Source: Paramoeba atlantica (taxonomy: Eukaryota; Discosea). From it: 64,000 bases of DNA. Location of the stretch: the NCBI GenBank assembly GCA_977017575.1, contig CDRNVI010000029.1:930001-994000 (forward strand). Direction: 5' to 3'. Position numbers and translations under genes: made by a program. Positions 1 to 8,276 of this stretch are shown here, piece after piece; the stretch's first letter is position 1; each line of letters opens with the position of its first letter. Under the pieces are notes generated by a model. That model saw only the letters and a program-made list of their open reading frames with translations. It was not told the DNA's origin and made no database searches.

Positions 1-268
1 CGCACATCGCAATGATGTTATCCTCCATTCGCTGGGTAAGATCATGGGGAGGAAGAAGGTCCGGGGCGTATTTGATGGCATTCTTCTCGACACTACTCAT
101 GCGTAGCCATTCGAGAGAAGTTTCTGACCTCTTCAAGGGTATTCGAAAGGTATGTCGTATCGCATACGACACCCATTTCCGCAGGGGTGCATACTTTTCA
201 GAGTCAGGGGAGTCGATTCCTTCCTCGATGTACTCATCGTCCCCCGGAGGAAAGTCATACTCCAACAT
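1..268 (-). CDS. Unknown protein, N-terminal part (runs off left edge)
   Basis: An open frame starts at an ATG (266-268) and stays open for 89 codons to the window edge, so the C-terminal part is missing. The protein begins MLEYDFPPGDDEYIEEG and is acidic at first, then becomes mixed and basic (around RKWVSYAIRHTFRIPLKR). I recognise no domain. A pyrimidine-rich stretch followed by AAG lies just upstream of the ATG, the pattern expected of a trans-splice acceptor. It follows the same strand and spacing as its neighbour, about 280 bases from the esterase gene. That it is a real gene rests on codon-like composition and context. Confidence 0.55.
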   Translation of the reverse strand, partial: MLEYDFPPGDDEYIEEGIDSPDSEKYAPLRKWVSYAIRHTFRIPLKRSETSLEWLRMSSVEKNAIKYAPDLLPPHDLTQRMEDNIIAMC

Positions 269-322
269 AATCACTTAGTTTGAAAGAAATGAATACGAAC
301 TATCAGTCATACAACGCGTATA

Positions 323-436
323 TTCTACGCCGTTGTTTTCACAAAATACCCCTTCTTGAAGCCGTGGCACGCCTCCCAAAGTGACCCCCCCAAAATAGGT
401 GTCCAGGCAAAACCTGACAGGTTTCAACCCTCTAAG
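323..436. repeat. Dispersed repeat, copy 1 (shared with 36653-36796)
   Basis: About 115 bases, from TTCTACGCCGTTGTTTTCAC to GGTTTCAACCCTCTAAG, recur at 36653-36796 with scattered substitutions and an extra GGCAAAAC expansion in the other copy. It lies between two genes. The other copy sits just upstream of the 5' side of a non-LTR retrotransposon, so this may be a piece of that element or an independent short repeat. Confidence 0.8.
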
Positions 437-484
437 TAGGGGAGGTAGTACTTTACAAGTAGCTTTAGATATTTTGTCAAGTGT

Positions 485-525
485 AGGTGTTGTTTTGTGG
501 AGAGCGCGGTCCCAGTGACTTCTGG
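485..525 (+). repeat. Partial copy of the 75-bp palindromic repeat
   Basis: The stretch around GAGAGCGCGGTCCCAGTGACTTCT aligns with gaps to the middle of the palindromic repeat at 54557-54630 (shared blocks GTTTT, AGCGCG, CAGTGACTTCT or GAGTGACTTCT). The right arm is not recognisable. It is the weakest of the four copies and could be partly chance. Confidence 0.4.
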
Positions 526-548
526 GAGCGCGCACTTATCAAGTACAC

Positions 549-1862
549 TTACCCTAGTGAGTCAATGAACCCTTTTACACGTTTAAAACTATTGATAGCA
601 GATTGCTTATTGCAGCCACCGTATTGGAATGAGTGAGCAGTATCATTGTGAATGATGAGCTGATGGGCAACAAGAGAATCAGAATTTATAGTCTGGTTTG
701 TATTCGGTTCATGCAACATTTCTCGATAGCAAACTTCCCGATGAGAAGGAAAGAGTTTTACGAACGTTTGAGACTTTTCAGTTCTGTAGTAAGGATCTAG
801 ACCATGGGAAACACATAATTTGCGGTACATGTTAATAGAGTCATCACGAAAAATTTCGGTATTACTGACTTCAAACAAAGTAGATGGAATTCGTTGTAAA
901 ATATCTTTCGAGCAAGTAAATAGAGGGCTCACCAAAACCTGTCTCTGTGCTTCAGTTTCGGGACAATACATATTTGCCGCAGCGTTAACCCATGGGAGAG
1001 TAAGATATTTTTCACTCTCCTTGTTCGTTTGACGTGACTTACATAGGGAGCCAGTTAAATCGAGCCACGGAGAAAATAGGAAGGCGGCAACAGGTAATTC
1101 GCCTACCAATTCTTTTTGGATCGTGTCAAACGTTTGCATGGAAGAAGCTTCATCACTTGACCAATCGATTCTCTCAACTCCAAACCGACGTTGCCCATAC
1201 GCAATTGCAAGCATACTGGCCAACGCAAGATTTGCTCCCGCAGAATCCCCACCAAAAATGACGCGCCTGAAAGGAACTCCCGCCTTTAAAACAGACGCAT
1301 ACGCTCTTAAACAACTTAGTAAGGCATGTGGAAAAGGACAATCTGGTGCTAGGGAATAGTGAGGCACTGCAACGCTACATTGCGTGTATTCGGCCAGCGC
1401 GGTAGTTAAACAGCGGTAAGTGCGAGGGGAGTGCACAACGAATCCACCTCCATGAAAATACAATATGACATTGGAAGGCGGAAATGAAGAAGCAACGAAA
1501 TCTCCGACGAAAGAGTCCCTCAGACGTTGTGTAATATTTTTTCCATCACTTTTTCGTGTGTGAGAGATCGGAAGACGGTTTACATGACTGGTGAACTTGC
1601 CAAACGCAGTGCTTGAAAGTGGAGAATATCTTGAAATACAAGTTGTGCAACGTGACAAATGCAAAAGACGTGTTGTCCAAACGGGAAAAGAATTGATAGA
1701 AAAAACCTTAGCCTTAGGGTGTCGTGGAAGTAGATGGCTCAATATCAAAAGTGATGGCCGGGCTATCCATCTTATTACACTGGGGGAAGGGGGTACTAGC
1801 ATCGCAAGACGAAATATCCTTGAAAACACTCGAACAGATAAACGTGATAAGTACACCAACAT
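549..1862 (-). CDS. Hormone-sensitive-lipase-type alpha/beta hydrolase (esterase/lipase)
   Basis: Carboxyl-ester hydrolase of the HSL group, 437 residues from the first ATG. The oxyanion-hole motif HGGG is near residue 137, in the context LYFHGGGFVVHSPRTY. The nucleophile elbow GDSAGAN has its serine near 207, in the context FGGDSAGANLALAS. A late acidic residue (FEVSNTEIFRDD) and a histidine (NDTAHSFQ, about 410) complete a plausible triad. The first 60 residues are hydrophobic and basic and could anchor or target the protein. Substrate cannot be told from sequence; family members act on short-chain or acyl esters and deacetylate xenobiotics. A longer frame exists only through a TTG codon. 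Confidence 0.9.
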   Translation of the reverse strand: MLVYLSRLSVRVFSRIFRLAMLVPPSPSVIRWIARPSLLILSHLLPRHPKAKVFSINSFPVWTTRLLHLSRCTTCISRYSPLSSTAFGKFTSHVNRLPISHTRKSDGKNITQRLRDSFVGDFVASSFPPSNVILYFHGGGFVVHSPRTYRCLTTALAEYTQCSVAVPHYSLAPDCPFPHALLSCLRAYASVLKAGVPFRRVIFGGDSAGANLALASMLAIAYGQRRFGVERIDWSSDEASSMQTFDTIQKELVGELPVAAFLFSPWLDLTGSLCKSRQTNKESEKYLTLPWVNAAANMYCPETEAQRQVLVSPLFTCSKDILQRIPSTLFEVSNTEIFRDDSINMYRKLCVSHGLDPYYRTEKSQTFVKLFPSHREVCYREMLHEPNTNQTINSDSLVAHQLIIHNDTAHSFQYGGCNKQSAINSFKRVKGFIDSLG

Positions 1863-2301
1863 TTCATTCAAGACACACAGCTGTAAAATTCAGAATTCAC
1901 CATGCACTAAACATTTTCGCCTCAAGCTCGGTCGCGAAACTGCTTCATTCGTCTTTCAACACGACAGAATTTGCATAAAAAACTCTAGAAAACTCTAAAA
2001 AATTCTTCAATTTTGTTTCAAGTTACTCATTCTTCCTCCGTACACCAGTAATCTCCATCAGAGTTCAAATACCGTTACGTTCTTTATTAAAAGACCGAAT
2101 ACTCCATCATTGAGCAATCACATTGACAATGTGACTCTAGGGTACATGGAAATGTTACATTCTCGTTTCCTCATAGCGCCGTGAATCATCTCTTTTATGA
2201 TTTCAGCTGATATCATCTCCCATTGTCACGTGTTCTCTGACTAGTTATGTAATAATAGTGTGTAACAGTGGGGACCTCTGCTGTAAAATTCTTACATGCT
2301 A
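1863..2301. other. Intergenic, 439 bases
   Basis: No gene, RNA or repeat seen. It would hold the 5' leader of the esterase gene and the 3' untranslated region of the protease gene. Confidence 0.5.
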
Positions 2302-4173
2302 TCATGATGCAGAAGAATTTTCCAGAACCTTGGGGATATTGTAAAGCTGTCGGATCTCGTCATCCGCCTCTCTACTTTCGATCGCTGGTAGTATTAAGGA
2401 GCATGAATTCACGCTATTCATAAGACGGATATGCACCAAATCGGACGAAGCACCATCCAGTAGCGTCCCAAAATGAGAAAGGTTACGAACTTCCACATTA
2501 TTCACGTGAGTTGCAATTCGAAAAGTCATAAGTTCTACCTGGTATCCTTTGTTCACATTGTGGGGAAGCATTTGTAGAAGAACCACAACTCCGTCACGTG
2601 TTTGGGAAACCTTACCCCCACTAATGAGGTCGACCAGATGGCGAGGAGCAGTGTTGAACCATTCTTGCGCGCCCCACTCCGTTAGAAGGGGGAACGTTAG
2701 TTGTGTGAAGACGCACCCACCAAACAACCGATACACGGGCTTTTCTAAATCTACTCCGTTTAACAAATGATTCGACACCAATGGGGTATTCACGGACAAG
2801 GGAACTTGCACATCGAGTACTTCCCCCTTTCGGAATATGCGAAGTGGAATAACATCTCCAGGCTTCCTCATTTGAATTAAATGAGAGAAACGTACGCGTT
2901 CTTTCCCACGCCATGCGAGAGTGGCATCATTGCCTACCGTATGACCATCGACGTGCGTCACTACATCAAAGGCTTTTAAAACTGAGCTGGCTGCGCTGAG
3001 CGGAAGCATATCCAACAAAAGTACGCCGGTCAAGGATGGACGAAGAGAAAAATTACGGCGAAGTGAAGTATTGTGCAGCTCCTGAATAAACGCACCCAAG
3101 GAGCAAAACCCGGGGTGATAGTGTCCAGCTGTATAGCGCTTCGTGTTAATTGATTTCGCGAGGTATTCGCGTAAGAAATGTGCAATGATAGGTATCGGTA
3201 TGATATACCCAATGTTGTCCCCGTGAACCAATGCTTGAAATGCAATGCCTACGACGCGGTTGTGGGACAGCGCGGGACCTCCACTGTTCCCAGGGTTGAT
3301 GGCTGCATCGATCTGGATGGCCATAAGATGCACATCAATTCCTCCATATGGGGAAGAATCTATACGACTTACAACACCGCTGGTAATGCTAAGCTGGTCC
3401 CCTCCCCATGGATACCCAACAACTTTTACATTTTGCTGAAGCTCTGGAAGGCCACCGAGGTGGGATACGCGGGCGATACGATCCACTGCGGTGTCTTTGG
3501 ACGAGGCATCACGCGTCCCCTCGCACGCCGTGGCACCCTCGATGTCGAGCTCCGAAATACCATCCCAGAATTCACTGTCTTGAACGGAGAGCAGAGCAAG
3601 ATCGCAATCTGCTGCTATGAACTTCAGCTCCGCAGTAAATTTACTACTGCCTCCATGTCGTCGTACTTCAATAAAAGCGGCGGATATGACTACATGAGCG
3701 TTCGTTATCACTAGCTTGCGCTCAGCGTCGAGTATAAAGCCACTTCCAGTAGAAGAAGCCTGTTGTTTCCTTTGCCACGGAAGCATAAAGTTCGGGTGAG
3801 ACGTCGTACAATATATTTTTACCACTGACTGAAGAGTTCGAAGCGGAAGTACAGCAGAGTTTGCTGGCGAAGCACTATGTGAATGCTTACTGGCGCTGTG
3901 TCTGTCATTTTCACCATTGATCTGCGATCCGAGCGCAGAACCCCGTGCTTCAACAAGGGCGGATTGCAATTCAGAAACTGCACTTTCCATTCGATTCATT
4001 CGACTCTCCACACTCGTGTTCGGTTCATCGTTCCATTTTGGATCAAATAATGCGGAGCTTTTCTGCGCGCAGAAATTGACCTTGCTAGTTTTTCCAGAAA
4101 AGAACTCCGTAACTGTGCTGATCAAGAATGCACGATGTGCAGCCAGTGGTGTATTCTTTGCAATTCTCCACAT
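2302..4173 (-). CDS. Deg/HtrA-family serine protease with PDZ region
   Basis: 623-residue trypsin-fold quality-control protease. The catalytic triad is visible: His in ITNAHVV (about 160), Asp in DCDLALL (about 191) and Ser in NPGNSGGP (about 297). The stretch GYPWGGDQLSITSGVVSRID before the serine is typical of the plant Deg9/Deg2-like branch rather than classical DegP. After the protease domain a PDZ-like region (about 370-490) and a further C-terminal region follow. The N-terminus (MWRIAKNTPLAAHRAF) is basic and Ser/Thr-rich, which suggests a mitochondrial presequence, but Deg9-type proteins can be nuclear. Starts at ATG; stops at TGA. Confidence 0.92.
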   Translation of the reverse strand: MWRIAKNTPLAAHRAFLISTVTEFFSGKTSKVNFCAQKSSALFDPKWNDEPNTSVESRMNRMESAVSELQSALVEARGSALGSQINGENDRHSASKHSHSASPANSAVLPLRTLQSVVKIYCTTSHPNFMLPWQRKQQASSTGSGFILDAERKLVITNAHVVISAAFIEVRRHGGSSKFTAELKFIAADCDLALLSVQDSEFWDGISELDIEGATACEGTRDASSKDTAVDRIARVSHLGGLPELQQNVKVVGYPWGGDQLSITSGVVSRIDSSPYGGIDVHLMAIQIDAAINPGNSGGPALSHNRVVGIAFQALVHGDNIGYIIPIPIIAHFLREYLAKSINTKRYTAGHYHPGFCSLGAFIQELHNTSLRRNFSLRPSLTGVLLLDMLPLSAASSVLKAFDVVTHVDGHTVGNDATLAWRGKERVRFSHLIQMRKPGDVIPLRIFRKGEVLDVQVPLSVNTPLVSNHLLNGVDLEKPVYRLFGGCVFTQLTFPLLTEWGAQEWFNTAPRHLVDLISGGKVSQTRDGVVVLLQMLPHNVNKGYQVELMTFRIATHVNNVEVRNLSHFGTLLDGASSDLVHIRLMNSVNSCSLILPAIESREADDEIRQLYNIPKVLENSSAS

Positions 4174-4712
4174 TTTTCAGTAAGATTTAAATATTTACGA
4201 TTCTTTTTTCTATATTTAAGATGTTTTAATAAGGGTTTTTCTATAATGATGCATAACTTTTGGAGACGTACTTGCAAGTAGAAAAAAGTTCGCGTATTAT
4301 TATGGTGAACAACGCAAGAAAATCTGTTAATCCAGTTACCATGAATGCTAGGTACATGAATGCTTCTATTTCAGGACACTCGTAAGTATGATTTTAGCGC
4401 TGTATTGTACTTTTTCATTCTTCACCCCTTTTTGTTAAAGTGATGTAGCGTACAGCTTAGTAACGAGTCGAGTAAACGTGGAAAATAATTGAACAGACTA
4501 CTTTTGACAAAAGTTTGAACACAACCGAAAATGTACAAATCAATATAACGCTTTTAGAATAAATAAAATTGACAACACTTCAAGCGATAGATGTGAGTGA
4601 AAAGACGACGTGTTTTCCGATACAAAGGGTTATCTAATAGGCTCAACCTGTTGTCCACACTCTAACACACGTTTTGCGTCCTCAGAACACACTTCTTCCA
4701 ACACCACACATT
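4174..4712. other. Intergenic, 539 bases
   Basis: AT-rich with no supported gene. The pyrimidine-rich stretch starting near 4713 on the plus strand belongs to the RGG-protein coding sequence of the opposite strand. Confidence 0.5.
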
Positions 4713-5237
4713 TTAATACCGTCCTCTTCCCCTCCCTCTCCCCCGTCCTCTTCCCCTCCCCCTCCTCGGAAAATACCCCCGCCCCCCCTCCTCCCCCTCT
4801 CCCCCCTCCTCCCCCCTCCGTGCCCCCCCTCCTCGTCCCCTTCCTCTCCCCCCTCGTCCCCTCCCCCTTCCTCTGGAACGGTTCGGCGCAACGAAACCCT
4901 CTTGCCACAAGGGCCCCTCATGCCCCTCTCCCCCCTCTCTCCCCGCCTGCTCTTCGCCCCAAGGCTCCCCCTCTCTTCCCGCTGCTGTATTCCCTTGGTG
5001 TCCCCCAGAAGGGGGAGGAGGGGGAGGGGGAAGGCTAGCATCGAGCTGCTGTATCACATGGACAATGTCACTCATGTCGAGTGCACGTCGTACCAGTGAC
5101 ACGAGATGGGGGACCAGGGGGGAGGGCTCGGGGAGGGGAGAGGGGAGACCGTGAGGAGGGGGAGGGGGAGGAGGGGGAGGTCGTCGTACAAAGGGGGGTC
5201 GTCGTCCACGAGAGGGGGGGTGGGGGTAGGGGGACAT
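4713..5237 (-). CDS. Proline-rich protein with RG/RGG-repeat tail
   Basis: 174-residue open frame of very biased composition. The order is a Pro/Arg-rich N-terminus with a nine-proline run, a short ordinary segment (LVPHLVSLVRRALDMSDIVHVIQQLDASL is its span, about residues 58-87), a second proline run, a Gly/Glu-rich linker, and a C-terminal half dominated by alternating Arg-Gly ending in RGRGRY. Such RG tails bind RNA and are methylated by arginine methyltransferases; that is family knowledge. No RNA-binding domain is recognised. The start is the MSPYPHPP methionine, with a pyrimidine tract and CAG about 85 bases upstream. Competing frames exist in this low-complexity DNA, so confidence is moderate. 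Confidence 0.55.
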   Translation of the reverse strand: MSPYPHPPSRGRRPPFVRRPPPPPPPPPHGLPSPLPEPSPLVPHLVSLVRRALDMSDIVHVIQQLDASLPPPPPPPSGGHQGNTAAGREGEPWGEEQAGREGGEGHEGPLWQEGFVAPNRSRGRGRGRGGRGRGRGGGARRGEEGGEGEEGGRGYFPRRGRGRGRGRGRGRGRY

Positions 5238-5565
5238 GGAGTACGGTAGTTGGGGTGGGGCGTAGCGGGTAGGAAAGGTGTGAAAATGAGAGAAATAATG
5301 AAAAAAGGGGAAAATGTGGGAATGCTGAAAATTTGAGTTGTGTAAAGGTTGGGAAATGACATAGTTTCGTTTTTTTGTGAATATGGGGATGAAAAATAGG
5401 GGAGTGGGAGATCCAGTGGGAGGTATTCTTTGTGTTTGTGTGGGGAAGGTTTTCGGAAAATGGATGGCTAAAGGAAGCGTTGGATGAGAAGAGATACAAG
5501 ATATACCTGAATAGGATCGTTTGTTCAATGTTTGTGGAAATAGGTATATAAGGGTGCTCATAGCC
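5238..5565. other. Intergenic, 328 bases, probable 5' leader of the RGG gene
   Basis: On the minus strand this is strongly pyrimidine-rich (TTTTCCCCTTTTTTCATTA and similar), with a CAG near 5323 that could be a trans-splice acceptor. Frames that run through it lack protein-like composition. Confidence 0.45.
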
Positions 5566-6504
5566 CTAAAAACGATAAGTGTTATTACAGAGTTCATGTG
5601 ATGCGTTCCAGGCAAGAGATAAAAGAAGCTTATTCCATCCTTCATCGGATGTTAAACACGTCGCAGAAGGTGAGCCGCCAGCAGGATTCCGGCGCTGAAA
5701 TCTCGACCCTGACCGACATGTCGGTCTTTTTTGTGAGGGCAGAGCATCGATCAATGGCGCTTTCTTATGCGCCAGATCGCGACGTAGGCAATCGTAGCAG
5801 TACAACAAGTAAGCCACGTCTGTACATGCGTATTCAATCATTTCTTGGGGTAAAGGACGAAGAGTCCAATCCCAGCGAGCCATATGCTTTTCCACTTGAA
5901 ATGAACAATAATGTGAAAGAAGGTGAGCGAGACCTGTTTTGTTGTGATGAAGCAGACGAAGTGCGTTTGATGTGTCAAATAAATTACATACAAAGATGTC
6001 AAAGTCTCGCTGAAGCCATTTCAAATCGTGGCGTGGGTCATGCGCCACTTTTACTATTCGTGGATTAAGAAAGGGTAAGCGAAGACGAGGAATCAGCGAG
6101 TCGGGTGAAAGAGCATCAAGTAGAAACACTTGGTTCCGTACAGCAATTTGTAAAAGACAACAGCGCTCGCCTGATTCATCGGTGTTATGCTCTACGTCAA
6201 AGGCGAATTCCTGGCAAGTGTCCAGCACATCAAGCAAATCGCCCATACCTTCGCGAGATGTGATAATTTCTGGAAAAGTTGTAAGGGGTAGTACCGTAGA
6301 AACTTCGATGGGAATCTCAGTGTGCACGGATATACGATTGAGCCTTTGGACGTAAAAGTTTCGAAGAATTTGACCTGCTCTCGAAACCAAATCAGGCGAA
6401 GCAGTAGTAGTGCAGCGTTTAGTATCCCATGGTTTAGTGTCCCATACTGAATGAAACTTCGTAGCATGTGGTCGCAAACGCGCTGAATTCAGCAAACGAA
6501 TCAT
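5566..6504 (-). CDS. DEDD 3'-5' exonuclease, RNase D / Rrp6 type
   Basis: 312 residues. The three exonuclease motifs are clear: FAFDVEHN (Exo I, Asp and Glu ligands, about 98-103), KVAHDPRHDLKWLQRDF (Exo II) and YACTDVAYLL (Exo III, with the Tyr and Asp of the DEDD-y class). The motif spacing resembles Rrp6/EXOSC10. After the nuclease domain only about 70 residues remain, so the HRDC domain usual in Rrp6 is short or absent. The N-terminus (MIRLLNSARLRPHATKF) is basic and could be a mitochondrial presequence. It may be an organellar paralogue rather than the exosome-bound enzyme. The window also holds Rrp40. Confidence 0.88.
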   Translation of the reverse strand: MIRLLNSARLRPHATKFHSVWDTKPWDTKRCTTTASPDLVSRAGQILRNFYVQRLNRISVHTEIPIEVSTVLPLTTFPEIITSREGMGDLLDVLDTCQEFAFDVEHNTDESGERCCLLQIAVRNQVFLLDALSPDSLIPRLRLPFLNPRIVKVAHDPRHDLKWLQRDFDIFVCNLFDTSNALRLLHHNKTGLAHLLSHYCSFQVEKHMARWDWTLRPLPQEMIEYACTDVAYLLYCYDCLRRDLAHKKAPLIDALPSQKRPTCRSGSRFQRRNPAGGSPSATCLTSDEGWNKLLLSLAWNASHELCNNTYRF

Positions 6505-7463
6505 GTTATATCGTGAATTTTCTCGAGCACTATCTGTTAAGCGACATACGGCAATATTCTTCTGCCGCTTTTTTTGTTAGCATTAATCAAGAAAAATAAC
6601 TTCTGCCTAATTTGTTTACTTCCAGTACCATTACCAGCAATGATGTTTTATTTATAAATGTAAATCCAAGGTGTCTGCCAATACATGGGAGTTCAGTCTT
6701 TTATACACTCATTGATTCCTACAAATAGTACTCAGTAAATCTTCATCGAAGACGTTTATTCAAGTAGCTTTGGAATGTTCTTTAATTTCACGACGAATTA
6801 CCGTATACCCCCCAGTAACAGAATCGATTTCGGACCAAAATGGCCAAATCCTTGTTACTGGGGAGTGTGCTCTTTCGGTTGGCAGTGGCCTTTTTTGTTC
6901 ATGAGTGCGTTGATTTTCCGTCCAGCCCAACCCCGCAACTACGCCATTCGCTCCCGCGCAACCACCCTCACCCAGCCCAGCTACCCCTACCCGCCCAAAC
7001 GCCCCCTCCCCCCTCTAACCACCCTCCCGAGCCAAATCCTTGCTACTGGGGATCAGCCCAAAAATGGTCAAATCTCTGTTACTCGGGGATCTATTACTGG
7101 GGGGTATACGGTAGTTGGAAAATAAGCTGGAGAACACGCCTTGTAATAGGATACACACCATAAAACATGAAACTTCTCATTGGAAAGGCATGGACTTGTT
7201 CAATCCAGGAAATATGCTCAAATGCCTATGATTGTTGTTTTCATCGAAAAGAACAGGAAAAGAACATCGAAAAGAACATGGAAACTTCGGACAATCATTC
7301 GTCCATGGACTCTACTCTTTAACTCCGCAGCGCTAAGGCCATCATTTGTTACGCTGCTCTCCGAGTGTGACTGCCTGTTATCCTCAAGCCTGACAGTATG
7401 TTAAGAACTTGAAGAGTTGGAATGGCTTTCGCTATTCTTCTTCAGTGGTTCTACATCGAGCAA
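6505..7463. other. Intergenic, 959 bases, holding the MITE
   Basis: Apart from the MITE (6801-7111) I see no gene. The left flank is AT-rich and the right flank ordinary. Plus-strand frames here lack protein-like composition. Confidence 0.5.
6801..7111. mobile_element. MITE with 21-bp terminal inverted repeats and TA flanks
   Basis: Inverted ends at 6801-6821 and 7091-7111 match at 20 of 21 positions (left end CCGTATACCCCCCAGTAA...). Each is bordered by a TA dinucleotide (6799-6800 and 7112-7113), as expected of a Tc1/mariner-type TA target duplication. The 311-bp body has no credible transposase. It carries internal copies of the end-like motif TTACTGGGG (6845-6866, 7032-7053, 7069-7090), each preceded by CAAATC. 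The middle is C-rich (about 6950-7030). This is a non-autonomous DNA transposon. Confidence 0.85.
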
Positions 7464-8000
7464 TTATGTTAACTCCTGCTCCATGGTATGATCCGATGAA
7501 TCAGATTTTCCTATAGCGTTGGATATTTGCGTTGTCCATTTAGATTGATGGTCAAATGTTTGATCTCCGTACATCGCTACTTTGCCTTCAGGCAGAAAAG
7601 AATTCGGAAGAGTCTCCTTAAAAGTTTCCACTCGAGCCACAAGTCGGTCCTTGTATAACTCATATAACTCTCCACGCAGAAATTTAAGTCTTAATTTTTG
7701 ATAATTTTCTTCGCTGTTCTCCCTGCGAAAGCATGCATTGAGTACATCACGTTGAGGCATGCATTCTGCTGCTTCATGAAAAAGCTTTTCTTCGGCACAC
7801 TTCTCTAAATCCTGAACGGCACCCATGCAATTGCGGTGCGCGTTTTCCTTCATTCTTGTTATGATTCCATTGTGAATGCGATTTTGAACTTTGCGCATAA
7901 GATGAGGTGGAAAACGCTCTGCCAAGTCGTCTAATTCTCTCGCAAGTTCCTCTGTTATTTCGTCATATCCATGAGATCCTGATTTGTCAGAATATGTCAT
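7464..8000 (-). CDS. Twin CX9C (Cmc1-like) protein
   Basis: 178 residues. Two CX9C motifs lie close together: CMGAVQDLEKC and CMPQRDVLNAC, about residues 78-109. This is the helix-hairpin-helix fold of CHCH/Cmc1 proteins, which are imported into the mitochondrial intermembrane space and oxidised by Mia40/Erv1. Cmc1-family members help assemble cytochrome c oxidase. It is longer than yeast Cmc1, with extra N- and C-terminal segments. The start is the ATG of MTYSDKSG; a longer frame would need a GTG. Which CX9C family member it is cannot be settled by eye. Confidence 0.72.
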   Translation of the reverse strand: MTYSDKSGSHGYDEITEELARELDDLAERFPPHLMRKVQNRIHNGIITRMKENAHRNCMGAVQDLEKCAEEKLFHEAAECMPQRDVLNACFRRENSEENYQKLRLKFLRGELYELYKDRLVARVETFKETLPNSFLPEGKVAMYGDQTFDHQSKWTTQISNAIGKSDSSDHTMEQELT

Positions 8001-8276
8001 CCGATGCAGTTGTGCAATAAAAGAATTAGAACTGATTTTAGAGGACACGAAAAGATTAATGCTAGCAATGAGATAAACCTTGGTTTATCCAATGGACAAT
8101 GGCCTACTTGTATGAATGTCTCATTTAAATTTTGAAGAACAGTCCCTGTTCTGTAAACTATCTAAATAATCCGAAAGTTCTAAACGTATAGCTAATGAAT
8201 ACATTCATTTTCTCGTACAAGTGGTTAGGAACGACATCAATCATCGACACAACTAAATATAAAGCGTGCAGAAAAA

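Noticed and set aside
3178-3714. Plus-strand 178-codon frame
   Set aside because: Antisense shadow of the Deg/HtrA protease.
5068-5499. Alternative frame over the RGG gene leader
   Set aside because: Ser/Phe/Pro-rich by pyrimidine bias, without a protein-like core.
6775-7163. Plus-strand frames across the MITE
   Set aside because: They read through the inverted ends and C-rich core and have no protein-like composition.
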